NCBI RefSeq assembly: GCF_019649055.1
Contig: NW_026570331.1
Location: 124,001-188,000 of the forward strand
DNA: 64,000 bases
DNA from: Paramacrobiotus metropolitanus
Lineage: Eukaryota > Tardigrada > Eutardigrada > Parachela > Macrobiotidae
Direction of reading: 5' to 3'
Shown: positions 22,501 through 35,152 of the stretch, piece by piece
Layout of the letters: each line of letters starts with the position of its first letter
Position numbering within the stretch: the stretch's first letter is position 1
Notes under the pieces: model-generated
Database searches by the model: none
What the model saw: only the letters and a program-made list of their open reading frames with translations
Told to the model about the DNA's origin: nothing
Translations under genes and position numbers: made by a program

Positions 22501-25500
22501 GTTACTGGACTATTTGGTTCTCCGAAATGTTTGAACGCGAAACGATCGGCTTTCGTGACATTAAATGTTTGGTTTCTGGAATATATAGTAGTCCGGAAAT
22601 GCTGTTATACCGAAAATAAGGAACGTTTTGTAATTAATTGTAATAAACCAATAACTCTTTTGTTACTTTGATAGATTTTTTTTTTTAAATATAATAAATT
22701 GAAAATAAAATAAAATAATAATTTTTGATAGTTTAATAAATTTTGATGTTTTTCTTTAAATTTTCGAAAGAAATATTCTGCTTGCAATAGAAGAAATTTC
22801 GAAAGAAATATTCTGCTTGCAATAGAAGTAATGTTCATTTGGATCTGCCGGTTTCCAAATAAAATTCGTTTTTATAGTCCACTACGACGAACAGAAGTCG
22901 GTGAAGAAAGTTTCAACACCAGCACCGACGTCTTGTTTTCCATTAACGGGAACACAACTTCCGCCGACGACAGCACCCGCGTCCGCTCCATCAACATCCT
23001 GGAGGCGGTGTTCCGCGAAAACGCGTTAAACGAATTAAGCGATGCCTACATCGGACGCGGCTTCATCGTGGCCTGTGACGCCATGACCTCCGCCGTCTGG
23101 TCCATCCGCAACGCCGCCGCCTGCCTCTTCACCGGTCTGATGCAGCGGGTCTTCGGACCCGGCGTGAAGAAACCGGCGGAGGAGCTGCAGTTCCGGGAAG
23201 CCTGTTTACCAGCGGAGGAATTCTTTGGTGATTATCCGGAGGTGTTTGATTATGCGCTGGAGGTGCTGGACGCGGGGACCGGAGTTTTCCCGGTGTTGCT
23301 GATCTTGGCGAAGTTGTACGGGAGTGCGGAGGATTCGGAGTATGTGCAGCGGTTGCTGGAGCCGTTGTGGAAGGAGGTCCAGGCGAAGGAGTGGCGGGTG
23401 CGGGAGATGGCGGCGCGTGCCATGGTCGGGTTGTTTGGTGAAGTGTTGTGGGAGAAATTGTTGGCGTTTGTGGAAATGATGAGAAGCGAAGATTCCGGGG
23501 AATCTGCTGGGTAAGGTTAATATCACTCTTTCAACGTTTTGTATTTTCCTGAAATTTACTTAAAAATGCACCACCTTGTAACGACTTGAATGGAAAATAC
23601 CTACTGAAATGAGCTTACGTTAAAGTTATTTCCTGTGAGGAAAAGAAGAAAATAATCAGAATTTGAAAGCAGTCTGCCGGTAAATTTAGGTGCAACTGGA
23701 AATAACCAAGGCTGTCTAAAATATTTTTTGGTTACTGACTGATGATTCTAACTTTCCAAATTAAAAATAAACTTAATTAAGTTAGCTAAAAATAAACAAA
23801 TGAAATAAATAAACCTTGGGTTGTTAAAAAAATTATCGTACATTAAACAAATCGTTTCAAAATTGAGTGAAACGAAAACAAGTGAAAGCTCTCTGAAATG
23901 CAGTTGAAAGAGTAAAAAGAAGTATCTGATGTTTGAAAACTTTTTAAAATAATTACAGTGTCGACAATGTCAGATACGTTGATATTTGATAAACGTCAGA
24001 TAGAATAGTATTTGTATTTTTTCAAATTGAGTTTCTTTTTTGGTTTCTTTCAATTCGAATTACGTCAGTATCGGTTTCAGAAATTGTTCAAAGTGTTTTC
24101 CGTAGTGATAAGGAAAATATGCGGCATGGAGTGCTCCTGGTTTTGAAGGAATTACTGGCGTCCGGTCATCTGCTGGAAGGAAAACGCACCACTTCGTTCA
24201 CGACACTATTAGCCCCGATGTATCGTCTGGATGCGGGAGCGCTTCCAACACGATCATTATTACTAGAAGTATCACGAGAATTTGTGCGGAAATACCGAGG
24301 ACGCACGGACGAGTTCCTGGAAGAATATCTCGACTGGCTGCAAGCATTATCCCGTTCGGAGACGGGCCATCATCCCGGCATTTCCGTGTACGTTGAGGCG
24401 TATTTCGACCTGCCGCCCCGGGGTGTCACCGTGCGTTTCGCCAACGAGCACACCTATTTCTGCAACGAGGTCGCCGAATTTATTGAGAAATCCTGCATTG
24501 TGCCGTCGCGCTCCAGAGAATACGATTTACGAGCGGTTTTATGGAATAAATCCGCCGATAAAGATGGCATAGTGCAGTGGCTTCGATTTCTACGGAAATC
24601 CGAAGAAAAAGGTCCGGTTTATATTGCGCATCTGGTTAATTTGGTTGTGCCGTTGCTGGATTATCATTTTGAAAAATCACTGGTGTACGTCCGCTTGTCG
24701 GAAGCGGTGCTGGAAGGGATGGAAGGAAACGGCAGTGCGGATGTTTTTTCGGCCGGGTTGCAGGCTGTGGCACACCTTCAACGGGATATGGATTTGGGGG
24801 GAAAATATTGGGAGCGTTTTATAGATTGTGTGGAGAAGGTGGTGGATGGTGGGAATTCGGAGACGCGGTTGACGTGCGCCGGGATGTTGCCGTGTTTGAC
24901 GGAGAAAGTTGGGATTGGGTTGGTTGGGCGGTATTGGATTATGGTGCTGAAACTGCTGCGTGATGACGTTATGAAGGTGCTTTCCTTTTTTCCCTGTATT
25001 TTTTACCGTTTATTCGACGGCGGAAAGTTTTTGTTTGGTTAAATAAAATAGATAATTTATTAAAATATAATATAAAAATTCGGTTGGACTTAATTGCGTA
25101 TTTTTTTAAAACATACATATATGGCATGTATGACTTAATTTTGTTGGCTGGTAGTTCCAACCAGCATAGTTTGATAGAAAACTTAGCAATAAAATAAAAT
25201 AAGCACTAAAAATATGTACCAACTTGGTGCGTTTTTTTATTGCTTCGATCGGGTATTCTGTTTTCTAGCTGGTTCGGTTAAAAATAATTTTAAAAAATTC
25301 ATCTTGGGTTAAATTTCTCCGTAATGTTTCCAGTACTGTACTGTAATTGTGATGATTGATTTTTTCTGGATAAGTTTTATCTTGTGGTTTGGTTAGGCAC
25401 TTAAAACATTAAAATATTTGCTGAAAATTTGGTTCAACCTTAATTTCGCCGTAATTTGTACATTAATTTATTTAACTTATTTTTTTGTTGCGATCAGTTC

Positions 25501-26414
25501 AGTTTTATGGCTGTTTTGGTTAGATGATTTTGTAAAGGTTCCCTGTAGGCTCATTGTCAACTGTATTATCGGATGTTTTGCATTGAATTTTGTTGTGTAC
25601 ATATTTCATATATTATTTGTTTCGACCAGTGTTATAACTGGTTGATGGAACGTAGTGCTGTGGAACGTAGTGCAGTGGAACTGGGAGTAGGAAAGTTTCT
25701 TCTTTGGCAGTTGCCAGTCCCTCTAAGAAAAAACTTGCGACGCCTGTAATACTAATATTTAATTAAACTATGATATAGGTTTAAAGTTTTACACTGCTAA
25801 ACAATAGTAATACCGTTTTTCTATTTTTCCAGATTCGGACAACGATGGCGAACCAGCTGACGACTTTCGGACTGACACCGCACCCGTGTATACCTAACCA
25901 CGCCGTACAACTCGTCATTGACCATCTCGTGGACTGTTCCGTGGAGAAAAACCAACTTCCCATCATGATCGCCATGCTGACGTCGGAATACATCAATGAC
26001 GACGACCGAATCGTCCAGAGCGTCGACACCGATACGACCATCTTCGAGAACTGCGACCGGCACGAGTATCACGAGAATCTGCGCGTATTCCGTCTGCTGC
26101 ATCAGTCCGTCGTGCGCGTCTCACAGAATATCATGTTCATCCCGTCTGATGCGAAGGAAAGCGGTGTCTTGAAGTGGATGGATGCGGTGCGGTTGGAGAT
26201 TGACGATTGTTTGAAGTATTTGAGGGAAGGGTCGTTTTTGACGGATTTCATCGTGTATAATCGACTGGTCTTCCGGTTGTATTGCTCATTGTTGGTAAAA
26301 GATTGTTTACAGCGCAGTGGTGTGGTGTTCGATGGTTGGCCGGATTTGCCGAATAGTGATAGGGAAGTTTTTGCTTCTGATTTACTACTCAGCCACATTT
26401 CTGACTGGAAGTGA
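16530..26414 (+). CDS. THADA: THADA, HEAT/armadillo-repeat regulator of tRNA methylation
   Basis: Eight exons: 16530-17083, 17821-18830, 19250-19472, 19712-20292, 21473-21851, 22878-23510, 24106-24976 and 25833-26414. They total 4833 bases, divisible by three, for about 1610 residues (human THADA about 1950). Yeast Trm732, its relative, partners a 2'-O-methyltransferase that modifies base 32 of the tRNA anticodon loop. Exons 5-6 carry the DUF2428 core: MLYVCCWRCIREVSLLL, NTRRSAGVPRLW, RSINILEAVFRENAL, WSIRNAAACLFTGLMQRVFG and WRVREMAARAMVG. The rest is alpha-helical repeat. The exon 7 acceptor (TTTTCCGTAG at 24105) was chosen because it restores phase; the more obvious CAG at 24080 does not. 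Exon 2 begins after ATTACAG, a site conserved in the second copy. Confidence 0.88.
21108..21170 (+). repeat. tRNA-like A-box repeat in the THADA intron
   Basis: GGTTTCGTAGTGCAAGGG is followed about 20 bases later by GCGATTCGAAATGAACC. The ends GGTTT and GAACC could pair like an acceptor stem. The counterpart in the second THADA copy is at 32716. Confidence 0.4.
22763..22828. repeat. Tandem duplication of about 33 bp before THADA exon 6
   Basis: TTTCGAAAGAAATATTCTGC with the following CTTGCAATAGAAG occurs twice in direct succession within the intron, about 50 bases upstream of the exon 6 acceptor. Confidence 0.85.
25648..25680 (+). repeat. Tandem pair of A-box-like motifs in the THADA intron before exon 8
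   Basis: ATGGAACGTAGTGCTGTGGA and GAACGTAGTGCAGTGGAACT follow each other directly. The equivalent intron of the second THADA copy has the same arrangement at 34426-34458, so it predates the duplication. Confidence 0.5.
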
Positions 26415-26640
26415 TAATTTGTTGTTCATCAGAGTAAGCACCGACTGTTACCGTACTGTGATGTTTTACGCCAATATTAAAGTCTCCGACGTGACAATTC
26501 ATTAATATCACCTTTACGGGAGGTACCTAATTTTACTGCATCAAACGTACATAATACAGTACTTACCTGATATTTGGCACCGTATAAATTACCGCCATTG
26601 GTAGCTCGCAGCAGTTTACTATGCGGAATTTCCCAATCCA
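26415..26640 (+). other. THADA 3' flank shared with the second copy
   Basis: From the stop codon to about 26632 the sequence is almost identical to 35153-35370. It includes GGTACCTAATTTTACTGCATC and GGCACCGTATAAATTACCGCC. This is the likely 3' UTR and the start of a 5S-related block. Confidence 0.7.
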
Positions 26641-26684
26641 TTGGTACTTTATCGTTTATTCGAATTTATTCTGCACCTATATTT

Positions 26685-26752
26685 TCGGTTAGTAAGTACC
26701 TATACTTGGATAATGGATAGATGACCGCTTGGGAACAACGGCTGTTGTAGAC
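26685..26752 (+). pseudogene. 5S rRNA 3' remnant
   Basis: CTTGGATAATGGATAGATGA, then CCGCTTGGGAACAACGG and TGTTGTAGAC followed by TTTTT, match the 3' half of the intact 5S copies with changes. The 5' half is lost. Confidence 0.65.
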
Positions 26753-26936
26753 TTTTTGGCTTCCTAATAAGACTGTTATTTCGCCTGTTAAAGTCAAAAT
26801 ATAAATTATAAACTTGTAGTACTTGAAGTATTTATATTTGTTAATTATTCAGGCTTTTTATTTTAAATTTATAATGACATTTTCATAACTGCGTTGATTG
26901 GGCATCACAACCGGCGTTACAAATATTTGAGCATTT

Positions 26937-27048
26937 GTCTACGACCATACCACGTAGAAAACTCCCGTTCGATCTCGGAAGATAACCTACGTCGGGCCCG
27001 GTTAGTACTTGGATGGGTGACCGCTTGGGAACACCGGGTGTTGTAGAC
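26937..27048 (+). rRNA. 5S rRNA gene, internal 9-base deletion
   Basis: GTCTACGACCATACCACG opens the gene and ACACCGGGTGTTGTAGAC closes it; these ends can form a perfect nine-pair helix I (with G-U pairs). The pol III internal box C (TACTTGGATGGGTGACCGC) is present and TTTTT follows as terminator. Compared with the copy at 35636, nine bases are missing after AAAACTCCCGTTC, between short direct repeats. At 112 bases it is short for 5S, so it may be a pseudogene. Upstream, GGCATCACAACCGGCG and an ACAAATA block are shared by all copies. Confidence 0.7.
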
Positions 27049-27228
27049 TTTTTGCTTTTTAATTAGACAGCTTTTTGGACTGTTAATTGTACCTACTATA
27101 ACTATATTTATTTTATTTCTATTTTGTTGATCGTTCAGACAACGTATTTATTTAAAATGGCTCTTTAGTAATACAATGTTTGGTCATGATTCGGCATCAC
27201 AACCGGCGCTATAAATCTCTAAGCATTC

Positions 27229-27333
27229 GTCTACGACCATTCCACGTAGAAAACTCCCGTATTATCCCGTTCGATCTCGGAAGATAACCTACGTCGGGCC
27301 CGGTTAGTACTTGGATGGGTGACCGCTTGGGAA
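27229..27333 (+). pseudogene. 5S rRNA gene, 3'-truncated
   Basis: It starts GTCTACGACCATTCCACG with the shared upstream block and TATAAAT 5' of it. It runs through box C to GCTTGGGAA and then breaks off into unrelated sequence; about 16 terminal bases are missing. The retroelement relic lies immediately downstream, so the break may be an insertion point. Confidence 0.7.
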
Positions 27334-27413
27334 TAAAAAAGCTGATAAATGTTCTGATGAACCAAATACTGACGAATGAAAGTCAGAAAACGTAAAGTGA
27401 TGAACTAATTAAT

Positions 27414-27660
27414 GTGCGATTCATACTCGTACTGTACATTGATGCGACTTCAAAGTGTGCTGGCGCCGCCGCCGAACTGGTTTGCCGGGAGAAGATTGGA
27501 AAATACAAGTCGCTTACTGATCGCTGCAATTTTGTCCCCTTTGCATGTGAGACTTTTGGCACTTGGTGCGAGACCGGCATTGTTACGTTAAAGGAGATTG
27601 GAAAGCAGGACGGGCGAGAGCCGCTCTACTTGTTTTTTGTTTCAGCGTTTAGGTTTGGAA
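27414..27660 (+). mobile_element. Retroelement polyprotein relic (reverse-transcriptase C terminus)
   Basis: The open frame has YIDATSKCAGAAAELVC, FVPFACETFGTWCETG and LYLFFVSAFRFGKAHA in order. This layout matches the C-terminal tail of many retroelement pol proteins (ATSKAGAAAE...FVPVAVETLGAW...SFLFQRLS). There is no upstream reverse transcriptase domain, so this is a fragment. The frame then runs into the minisatellite (ALTLTLTAQ repeats). Confidence 0.5.
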
Positions 27661-27666
27661 AGGCCC

Positions 27667-28045
27667 ACGCTCAAGCTCTGACTCTGACTCTGACCGCTCA
27701 AGCTCTGACTCTGACCGCTCAAACTCTGACTCTGACCGCTCAAAGTCCGACTCTGACTGTACAAACCTAAGAAAAACCTAAGAAACCCAAGAGACCTAAG
27801 GAAAACCTAAGAAACCTAAGAAACCTAAAAAACCTAAGAAACCTAAGAAACCTAAGAAACCTAAGAATCCTAAGAAACCTAAGAAACCTAAGAAAACCTA
27901 GGAGAACCCCTAAGAAAAACCCTAAGAAACCTAAGAAACCGTCAGAATCAGGGTCAGACTTTTAGTAGTCAGAGTCAGACTTTGAGCGGTCAGAGTCAGA
28001 CTTTGAGTAGTCAGAATCAGAGTCAGAGTCAGAGTTTGAGTCTGG
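27667..28045. repeat. Inverted minisatellite: mirrored arrays around a CCTAAGAAA array
   Basis: The left array (27667-27762) is built of CTCTGACTCTGACCGCTCAA units. The middle (27765-27940) is CCTAAGAAA in about 18 units. The right array (27944-28045) is AGTCAGAGTCAGACTTTGAG, the reverse complement of the left. The whole block can fold into a hairpin with the nonamer array as loop. It lies between the two THADA copies. Confidence 0.9.
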
Positions 28046-28257
28046 GCCGTTTGGAAATAATGCGTGGGAATGCCATGAGTGTGTTATGTACGGTCCCTTC
28101 TCGTGCCAACTGGGACAAATTTTTCATTTGAATGTAGTTCTGTGAGCGATGCTCGTCTCCGTACATATTGCAAATAAAGTATAACTAATTAAACTCAGAT
28201 ACAAATTAAATTTCTTAAATAGAAAGAGCAATACTGCAATAGAATACTTTTTGAAAA

Positions 28258-28591
28258 CCGGAAGCAGTGAAAACGACGCCGCGTAGCGGATGCGCTCTGG
28301 TAATGCTGCGCTTGTGGCATCCGCCCTTTTCCGGCGTTGGCACAGCATTCGCCGATTCCTGTTGTCGCACGACTGCACACAAAAACCAAAAAAATCGCAG
28401 ATACGATCTTGTGAATCTTGCCACAACTTTCTTCGCTTTTGACTTGTGCACATCATTTTTTTGCATTCGTTTTCACACAGCCATTTGCGACTGGATACTT
28501 GTAATATTTTCCAGTTTATGGCGTTCGGATACATTTGATTCAGCTGACTTGGCGTGATACCACCAGGTAGACGTGTGCTGCGGTTACGAAT
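28258..28591 (+). promoter_or_regulatory. Duplicated THADA promoter region (second copy)
   Basis: GTGAAAACGACGCCGCGTAG through ACAAAAACCAAAAAAATCGC matches 16198-16335 upstream of the first THADA copy with scattered changes. It defines the left edge of the duplicated block at about 28258. Confidence 0.65.
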
Positions 28592-31500
28592 TATGGAGTC
28601 AACAGACTCAACGCTGGACAGCAGCCTCCTCACTCCTGCACATCTTCGCCATCTTCCCCGGTGTTCATCACGCGCCTGGGCGCTGCTGTGTCCGAGCACT
28701 GGCCGCAATGTGACGCCAGGGTCCGGCTGCATCTGTTGCGCATGTTGACGAGGTGTGCGACCGGGAGGAACGTGCTGCGCGATGAAAAGTATCGCGTTGC
28801 CGAAGAGTTTGTGGATGGCGACCTGTTGCGCTGTCTGGAGGAATGGCGGATAAGCGCCGCCTCGGATCCGCGTAAGACAATGGCGAAAACCGTTCGACGT
28901 GCGGAGTTTATTGTGGAAAGTTTGGAGATGGTTGAGAGCATCATCCGAGCGGAGCAACGGGAAGAATGCCGTCAACTGTAAGAGATATACTTGCATGGTG
29001 ATGTAGCATGCATTTATATTCTTTAAAAAATTTTCGAATTTAGTGATGCATATAGATCGTCCGGCTTTGCAGTTTTTGGTCAATATGGGTTTTCGTATTT
29101 CAATGTATTTTCTGTGCTTTTCTTTCCGATTTTCGAGGGTGATTTAAGTTCACGATTTTCATTTATGGCTTGCTAACAGAACGATGAGATTCGTAGTGTA
29201 GTGGATTTACTGTACTGTCTTATTGTAATCGTTCTGTAAATGAGTATGAAAAACTGGAAATTTACGTATTTGACAAATTTGAGAGTTTTTTAAAGCACAA
29301 AAAAAGTTTCCGCATTTTTCCTTGTTTTACACGTTAACCGGCTTGAATTAATTTTTTGAATTTGACGCTTAAGACTTTGGTTGAATTCCTTAATGAATAA
29401 TTCGCCGTTGAGTTGCGTGCGTGTATCTTTTTTCTTGTTAGTCGTATAAGTCGGCTTAATTGATACATATACGTAACTGCCGTAATTGCTTCAGTAATTT
29501 TTCTCTCCCTAAAATTAAGATCTGCGAATGCTACTGTTCCCTGTCAGATCTGCGATGCATTCCACGAATTCTCCAAGTTGCTAAGTTTTTTTCATATATA
29601 CATATTTTTATTCTACTTCATATTTTTTTGTGATTTATTTATCTCCTCAATTCGTTGCATATTGCAGAATAATGTCCAAAGAAATCCTCAGTCGTCTCCA
29701 TAATTATTTTCATCAATAATCTTTGCCAGCACACCGATCTCTCTCAACTCAGCCTGACCATCGCGTTGGTTCGGGCCGCGTTCTGTCTGGCGGAATCTTT
29801 TCCCACGATCTCCGCTTTACAGAACACCAGTCTGGACGCATTAAATAAAAACAGTATTCCATGCATGGGGATCAGTTGGATTCTTGATAGCCTGGATCGA
29901 TACGATGCCCGCCGAAGAATTAACGCAGAATTATCAGCGCATTTTATCCCCATTTGTTAACTGCCTTCCGAATCAAACGCAAGCCCCGCTTTCCACACAT
30001 GTGATTTTATCGTTTGTGAAACGACTGAATGATCTCGAAATGATGCCGGAATTATCGGAAATGGTCGGGAAAATGTGGAGCGCCGTCTTCCGCTCGACTC
30101 ACGAATCAAAAATTGTTGATTTTATTCGGCATTTGGTCCCAGTGTGTACCGGAACCTACCGGAAGCTGTTGGAAATGATATTTCCAATAATTTATGCAGT
30201 TTATCATGGAAATCTGTGTACAAATTGAAATGCTACGTTCTGCTCAGTCTTGATCGTTCAGCTTTCTTCAAAGAAGCCCGGTTACATCCGATTTATATAT
30301 TAAAAATGATCCCGGATAAATATTTCAAAATCCCGTTATCGGATTTGCTCGTACAGATCGCCAATGCCGAAGATATAGCCGATATTTTGGTGAAAACCAC
30401 GGATTACAATGCGTTTTTAATGCGGGATGTTTTGCCGTGATTGGCCAAGAAGGAGAAGAGTTTTATCCCGGATTTGTTACGGATGTTGAAGGAGATCAAA
30501 GGATGTGGCGTCGGATACGGGCCGGTGTTTTATACCATCCGCGTGGGGAAGATCCCGGTGGATGCTGGAATGATGCTGCGGGAGTATATTTGCGGGAATG
30601 TGGATTTGGCGGTGTTTGCCGATGATATGGTGCGGGTGGAAGGCTTTGCGTTCTTCTGCGAATACGCCGATCCGGTTACATATTCCACCAGTGAGTGCAG
30701 GGAAATTTTTCTGACGTTTGGCGGTGTATGCGTATTTTTGGATTTTTTTTTAATTTCAGTTTTTTATTATTTTTGGTTGTGCTAATGCTGTATAACGAAA
30801 GACGAGTTTTGTAGTGATGCGGATGGATGCATTACGAAAAAGCATATGCGTCAAGCGAGTATGATGTAGCATCGAACCATACAAAGACATCGATCGTTTC
30901 TTTATTTTTCTTTTTTATACCGACTTTTATCGGTTTTTTTTCAGTTTCGTTTATTTTTGATTTTCCGCCATTAATTATTGTTGGGATACGAATTTTTATC
31001 GTTCGCCAACTTCATCTTATGCAAGGTGAGAAGTGGACAGTATTTGATGAATTTTTGTTTGTCATCGCTCTACGATGTCACGTTAATACCATTATTATAT
31101 AAGGACCACTACGTTGGCTCGGTTTAATGCGTGAAATTCTGTCTTCCTGATTTTATATGTTGATTCACCGCCAGCCAGTTAACAACCAACTCACACAACA
31201 AGAAAACGGCTCTGATAAAATAGAAAATAAAACTTAGAGAAAAAATTACCAATAAAAAGATTATTTAAAAATCCAAATAAAAGATTAAAAAATCCTTACT
31301 GAGAGGAGGTAGTAGGTACTAATAGAAAATATTGTTAAAACTACTAAAAAAATTGTATTAAAAATACTAATAAGGATATACCTACTACTCTAGAAAAAAT
31401 ACTAATAAAAGATGAAAAAACTATGAAAAAAAAGGAAACGTTGAATTTTGATGGCTATAGACGAAGCAGCGCCCTACAACTGACGAAAGCCATCCTGTCG

Positions 31501-34500
31501 TCATCATACAAACCCACTCTTCTAACTTCACCCTTCACATCCACCGTCCGGCATTCCCTCCTCCAGCAACTGTTCTGGGAATCTTTCCCCGACAACCAAC
31601 TCCTCATCGTCGACATCCTCTCCCTCCTCCCCTCATCCCCCTTTCCTTCCGGGGAGTTCTCCCGGGAAAATCTATCCCAGATCGCCGATCAACAAGCCGA
31701 CAGTTGTGGCTCCAACGCGGCGCGCCTCAGCGCCCACCTGGACGCGCTGCTCCACGCGGGACGCCCGGCGCCGGGGATGGTGGAGGAGTTGTTGCGGAAA
31801 TTGGAGAAAAATGTGGAGAGGGCGACGGAGAAGGGCGTGCAGTGGACGGCGCGGTATGCGCCGTTGTACGGGCAGATTGCGCGGTTGCGCAGCGCCATGG
31901 AGCGGTGGACGGGTGCAAAGGTCACGGGGGAATGGGTGGAGAGGGCCGTGGGGGCGTGTTGGACGGTGTCGAGGCTGGTCAACGAGGTGTTCGCCGATCA
32001 TACGCAGGATTTATCCATGGATCGCAGTGTCTTGATTGAAGGTACATCCGTTGGTTTGTTTTTATTTCGTTTTTCGATCTGTTTTCTACTATGAAAGGAT
32101 GCTAGCTAGGGATGGATGTATAAAGGAAGGTTGTGGTTGTTTTCTGGTCCGGTGGTTCTTTGGTAGACTCCATTTATCCCGTATGCGGAACTACTGCGAT
32201 AAGAACAACAGATTATACATTTACTGTAATGATAACTTTTTTTTATATAATCATTGCTGTACCATTTACCTAATCTGCCTTTTTCGAATTTTACTTACTT
32301 TACCTTAAGTTACCTTATTTGAAATATTAAGTGGTAAAAATCAGTGAATGAATGAGATGTTTGGCGATCATATGCGGGATGTATCCATGGATCACAGTCT
32401 TTGTTGAAGGTATGTTTAGGTTCTGATCTCTTTGTTTTGACTTAGTTGTCTTATAACATTTTTTTATTTTTATTGTTCTTATTTATATTTACTTGTTATT
32501 CTGTTTATTTATTTAATATCTGTTTTCTAATTTTTTATTTGTTCTTCTGTTACTATTTATTTTCTAATATTTCTTCTAGGTTTCTTTTAGTTATTTTCAG
32601 TTTGCTTTTTTACCTACTGATTGGTGTGTTGGAAGCGACGGTCAACTTGGAACCAGGAATGGAGATGTGTCAGCGTAAATGCATAATTGTAAATACACAA
32701 GATATTAACTGTGATGGTTTCGTAGTGCAGGGGTTTTACTGTGTGGACTATGTCGCGTTCATCATGGAGCTATGTCCAACAGAAATAAAAAAAAATTGCA
32801 AGATTTCTGTGCAAAAATATTTTTTCGCAGTATTTTTTCGCAGCATTTACCGTAGACAATTTGCTGTTGTGGAATATCAATATTTCTCATGAGATTTTAA
32901 ATAAAATGTTTTTATGTCATCTATGTGCGGATAGTCCTGGCTGTGAGTTGCCACCTAGAAACTGAATTTGTACTGTATAAATGTCATACAATTATGTTAT
33001 AGGAATGGGTTTTGCCTGTGATTTTTTCTCACTTCGATGCCCACGCATTTGTTTATATCAAAATATATTTGTCGGTTCGCAGATATGTATAAGCGCGCAA
33101 AATTATTTTACTTTATATCTAGTTTGCAGCTATAAAAAAAATTGTTTGCAGATGATGCGGCTCCGACGGCGCAGATGCTGTACGTCTGCTGTTGGCGCTG
33201 TATCCGCGAAGTATCTCTCTTTCTAACCGAACTCCTGACCGGGCGACTCGTCCCGTCCGCCTCCCTCTCCCGCATCCAGGAAGTGTTTTTATGGAGCATC
33301 AGCCAACTGTTTATGACCCGTCACACCGGGACGTTCGAGACGCTGGCGGAGCAGATCCACAAATTGTCAGTTCTTCTCGTGGAGAAACACGGGGAAGCCG
33401 GGAAAGCGGTGGTCGTGTCCAGTCTGGGTGATATCGTGGAGGAAGTCACCGGGGCGTGGTCGTCACCGCTCCAACCGGAAAATACGCGCCGCAGCGCCGG
33501 TGTACCGCGGTTGTGGTGTATTTTGTACAGGTGAAAATGCTGGCATGCCCATACACGTTAAAATCAGATTATTTTGCAAATTACGCTGAAATTTGAAAAA
33601 ATTAAATCAAATTAGTTTAGATTTTTAATTGATTTAGATATTAATTCATTTAATTGCGCGCTACATGAATTTATATTATATTTTTTTCTAGCGGATGATG
33701 CAGGAAAATTTAACCAACGAAAAATGGTAGAGACAATTCCCATCTGGAATCTCTTTCTTTCGAATGCCAATTTGAGACTGAACAACTGATGATTGAAAGT
33801 TATCAAGTTAAAAAATGCTTAAAAATGTATAAATTTTTCGCGCACATCTTCGTCTAACATTTTTACTGCCTAGGGTCAGCTAGCTGCGACTTACTGCGGA
33901 TTTAGCAGCGGGCTTGGTTGCCTTTACACTACGAAACTTCTACTGCATTCGATTTTTGTGTCTCTAAGTGATTTAGTGAATTAAATAAACTGCACTATTG
34001 CAAGAAGAGTAATCGTTTCAAAAATGCGAAGAAAAAAATTTTAATTTAATAAAATATTATGATTTTAATTTCGATTTAGTACTTTTTTTGAAAGTTAAAG
34101 TTCGTTAAGGTAATAAAAGAGTTATTGCTACACCCTGGTCACGCCAAGTTGGCGGCATGACATTTTATTTTTCTGCCGAATCGTGTTGCGCATGGATATC
34201 CATTATTTTTACAGTTTCCAGTGCAGTATTTTCTTGCGCATTTGCTGAGTATAAATTTACTCGAATTTTTGTTGCCATCAGTTGTTCAGCTTTATGGCTG
34301 CTGTGATTATATGATTTTGCAGAGGTTTCGTTTAGGCAAGTTGTCAACTGCATTATCAGAATTTTTACATCGAATTTTTTAGTGTACATATTTTTGTTTC
34401 GATCGGTATTATAACTGGTTAATGAAACGTAGTGTGATGGAACGTAGTGAAGTGGAACTGGAAGACGTAAAATGTCGTCATCGCCGGTTGCCAATCCCGC

Positions 34501-35152
34501 TAAGAAAAAGTTTGCGCCGGCCTACAATGAATACTCTTATACAAAGTATAATTAAAACATTTTTTCCCAGATTCGGACAACTATGGCGAGCCGGCTGACC
34601 GCATTCGGACTGACATCACATCCTTGCACACCCAGCCACGCCCTACAAGTCGTCATTGACCATTTGGGGGACCTTTCCACAGAGAAAAACCAACTTCCCA
34701 TCATGATCGCCATGCTGACGTCCGAATACATCAATGACGACGACCGGATCGTCCAGAGCGTCGACACCGATACGACCATCTTCGAGAACTGCGACCGGCA
34801 CGAGTATCACGAGAATCTGCGCGTATTCCGACTGCTCCATCAGTCCGTCGTTCGCCTCACGCAGAATATCATGTTCATCCCGTCTGATGCGAAGGAAAGC
34901 GGTGTCTTGAAGTGGATGGATGCGGTGCGGTTGGAGATTGACGATTGTTTGAAGTATTTGAGGGAAGGGTCGTTTTTGACGGATTTCATCGTGTATAATC
35001 GACTGGTCTTCCGGTTGTATTGCTCATTGTTGGTAAAAGATTGTTTACAGCGCAGTGGTGTGGTGTTCGATGGTTGGCCGGATTTGCCGAATAGTGATAG
35101 GGAAGTTTTTGCTTCTGATTCACTACTCAGCCAAATTTCTGACTGGAAGTGA
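28592..35152 (+). pseudogene. THADA: Second THADA copy, decayed
   Basis: Counterparts of THADA exons: 1 (28592-28977), 2 (29668-30690), a 13-base stub of exon 3 (31012-31024), 4 (31461-32041), 5 (33152-33530) and 8 (34571-35152). Exons 6 and 7, the DUF2428 core, are absent. Exon 1 has a 7-base insertion and a deletion of roughly 180 bases that shift the frame. Exon 2 has several small indels plus a GGA-to-TGA nonsense change at 30438-30440. Joining exon 5 to 8 is out of phase. Exons 4, 5 and 8 remain open and retain splice sites. The copy cannot make full-length THADA; a short transcript from exons 4-5 or 8 cannot be excluded. Confidence 0.85.

Noticed and set aside
24081..24105. Acceptor TTTCAG at 24080 as the start of THADA exon 7
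   Set aside because: It leaves the frame out of phase with exon 6 and runs into a stop; the pyrimidine-rich TTTTCCGTAG at 24105 restores phase and family sequence.
26937..27048. Reading the TACTTGGATGGGTGACCGC region as part of a tRNA
   Set aside because: Length, order of conserved blocks and helix I pairing fit 5S rRNA, and no anticodon arm exists.
27765..27940. CCTAAGAAA array as a CRISPR or a telomere
   Set aside because: Units are contiguous without spacers, so not CRISPR; the array is internal, short and flanked by mirrored minisatellites, so a telomere is not supported.
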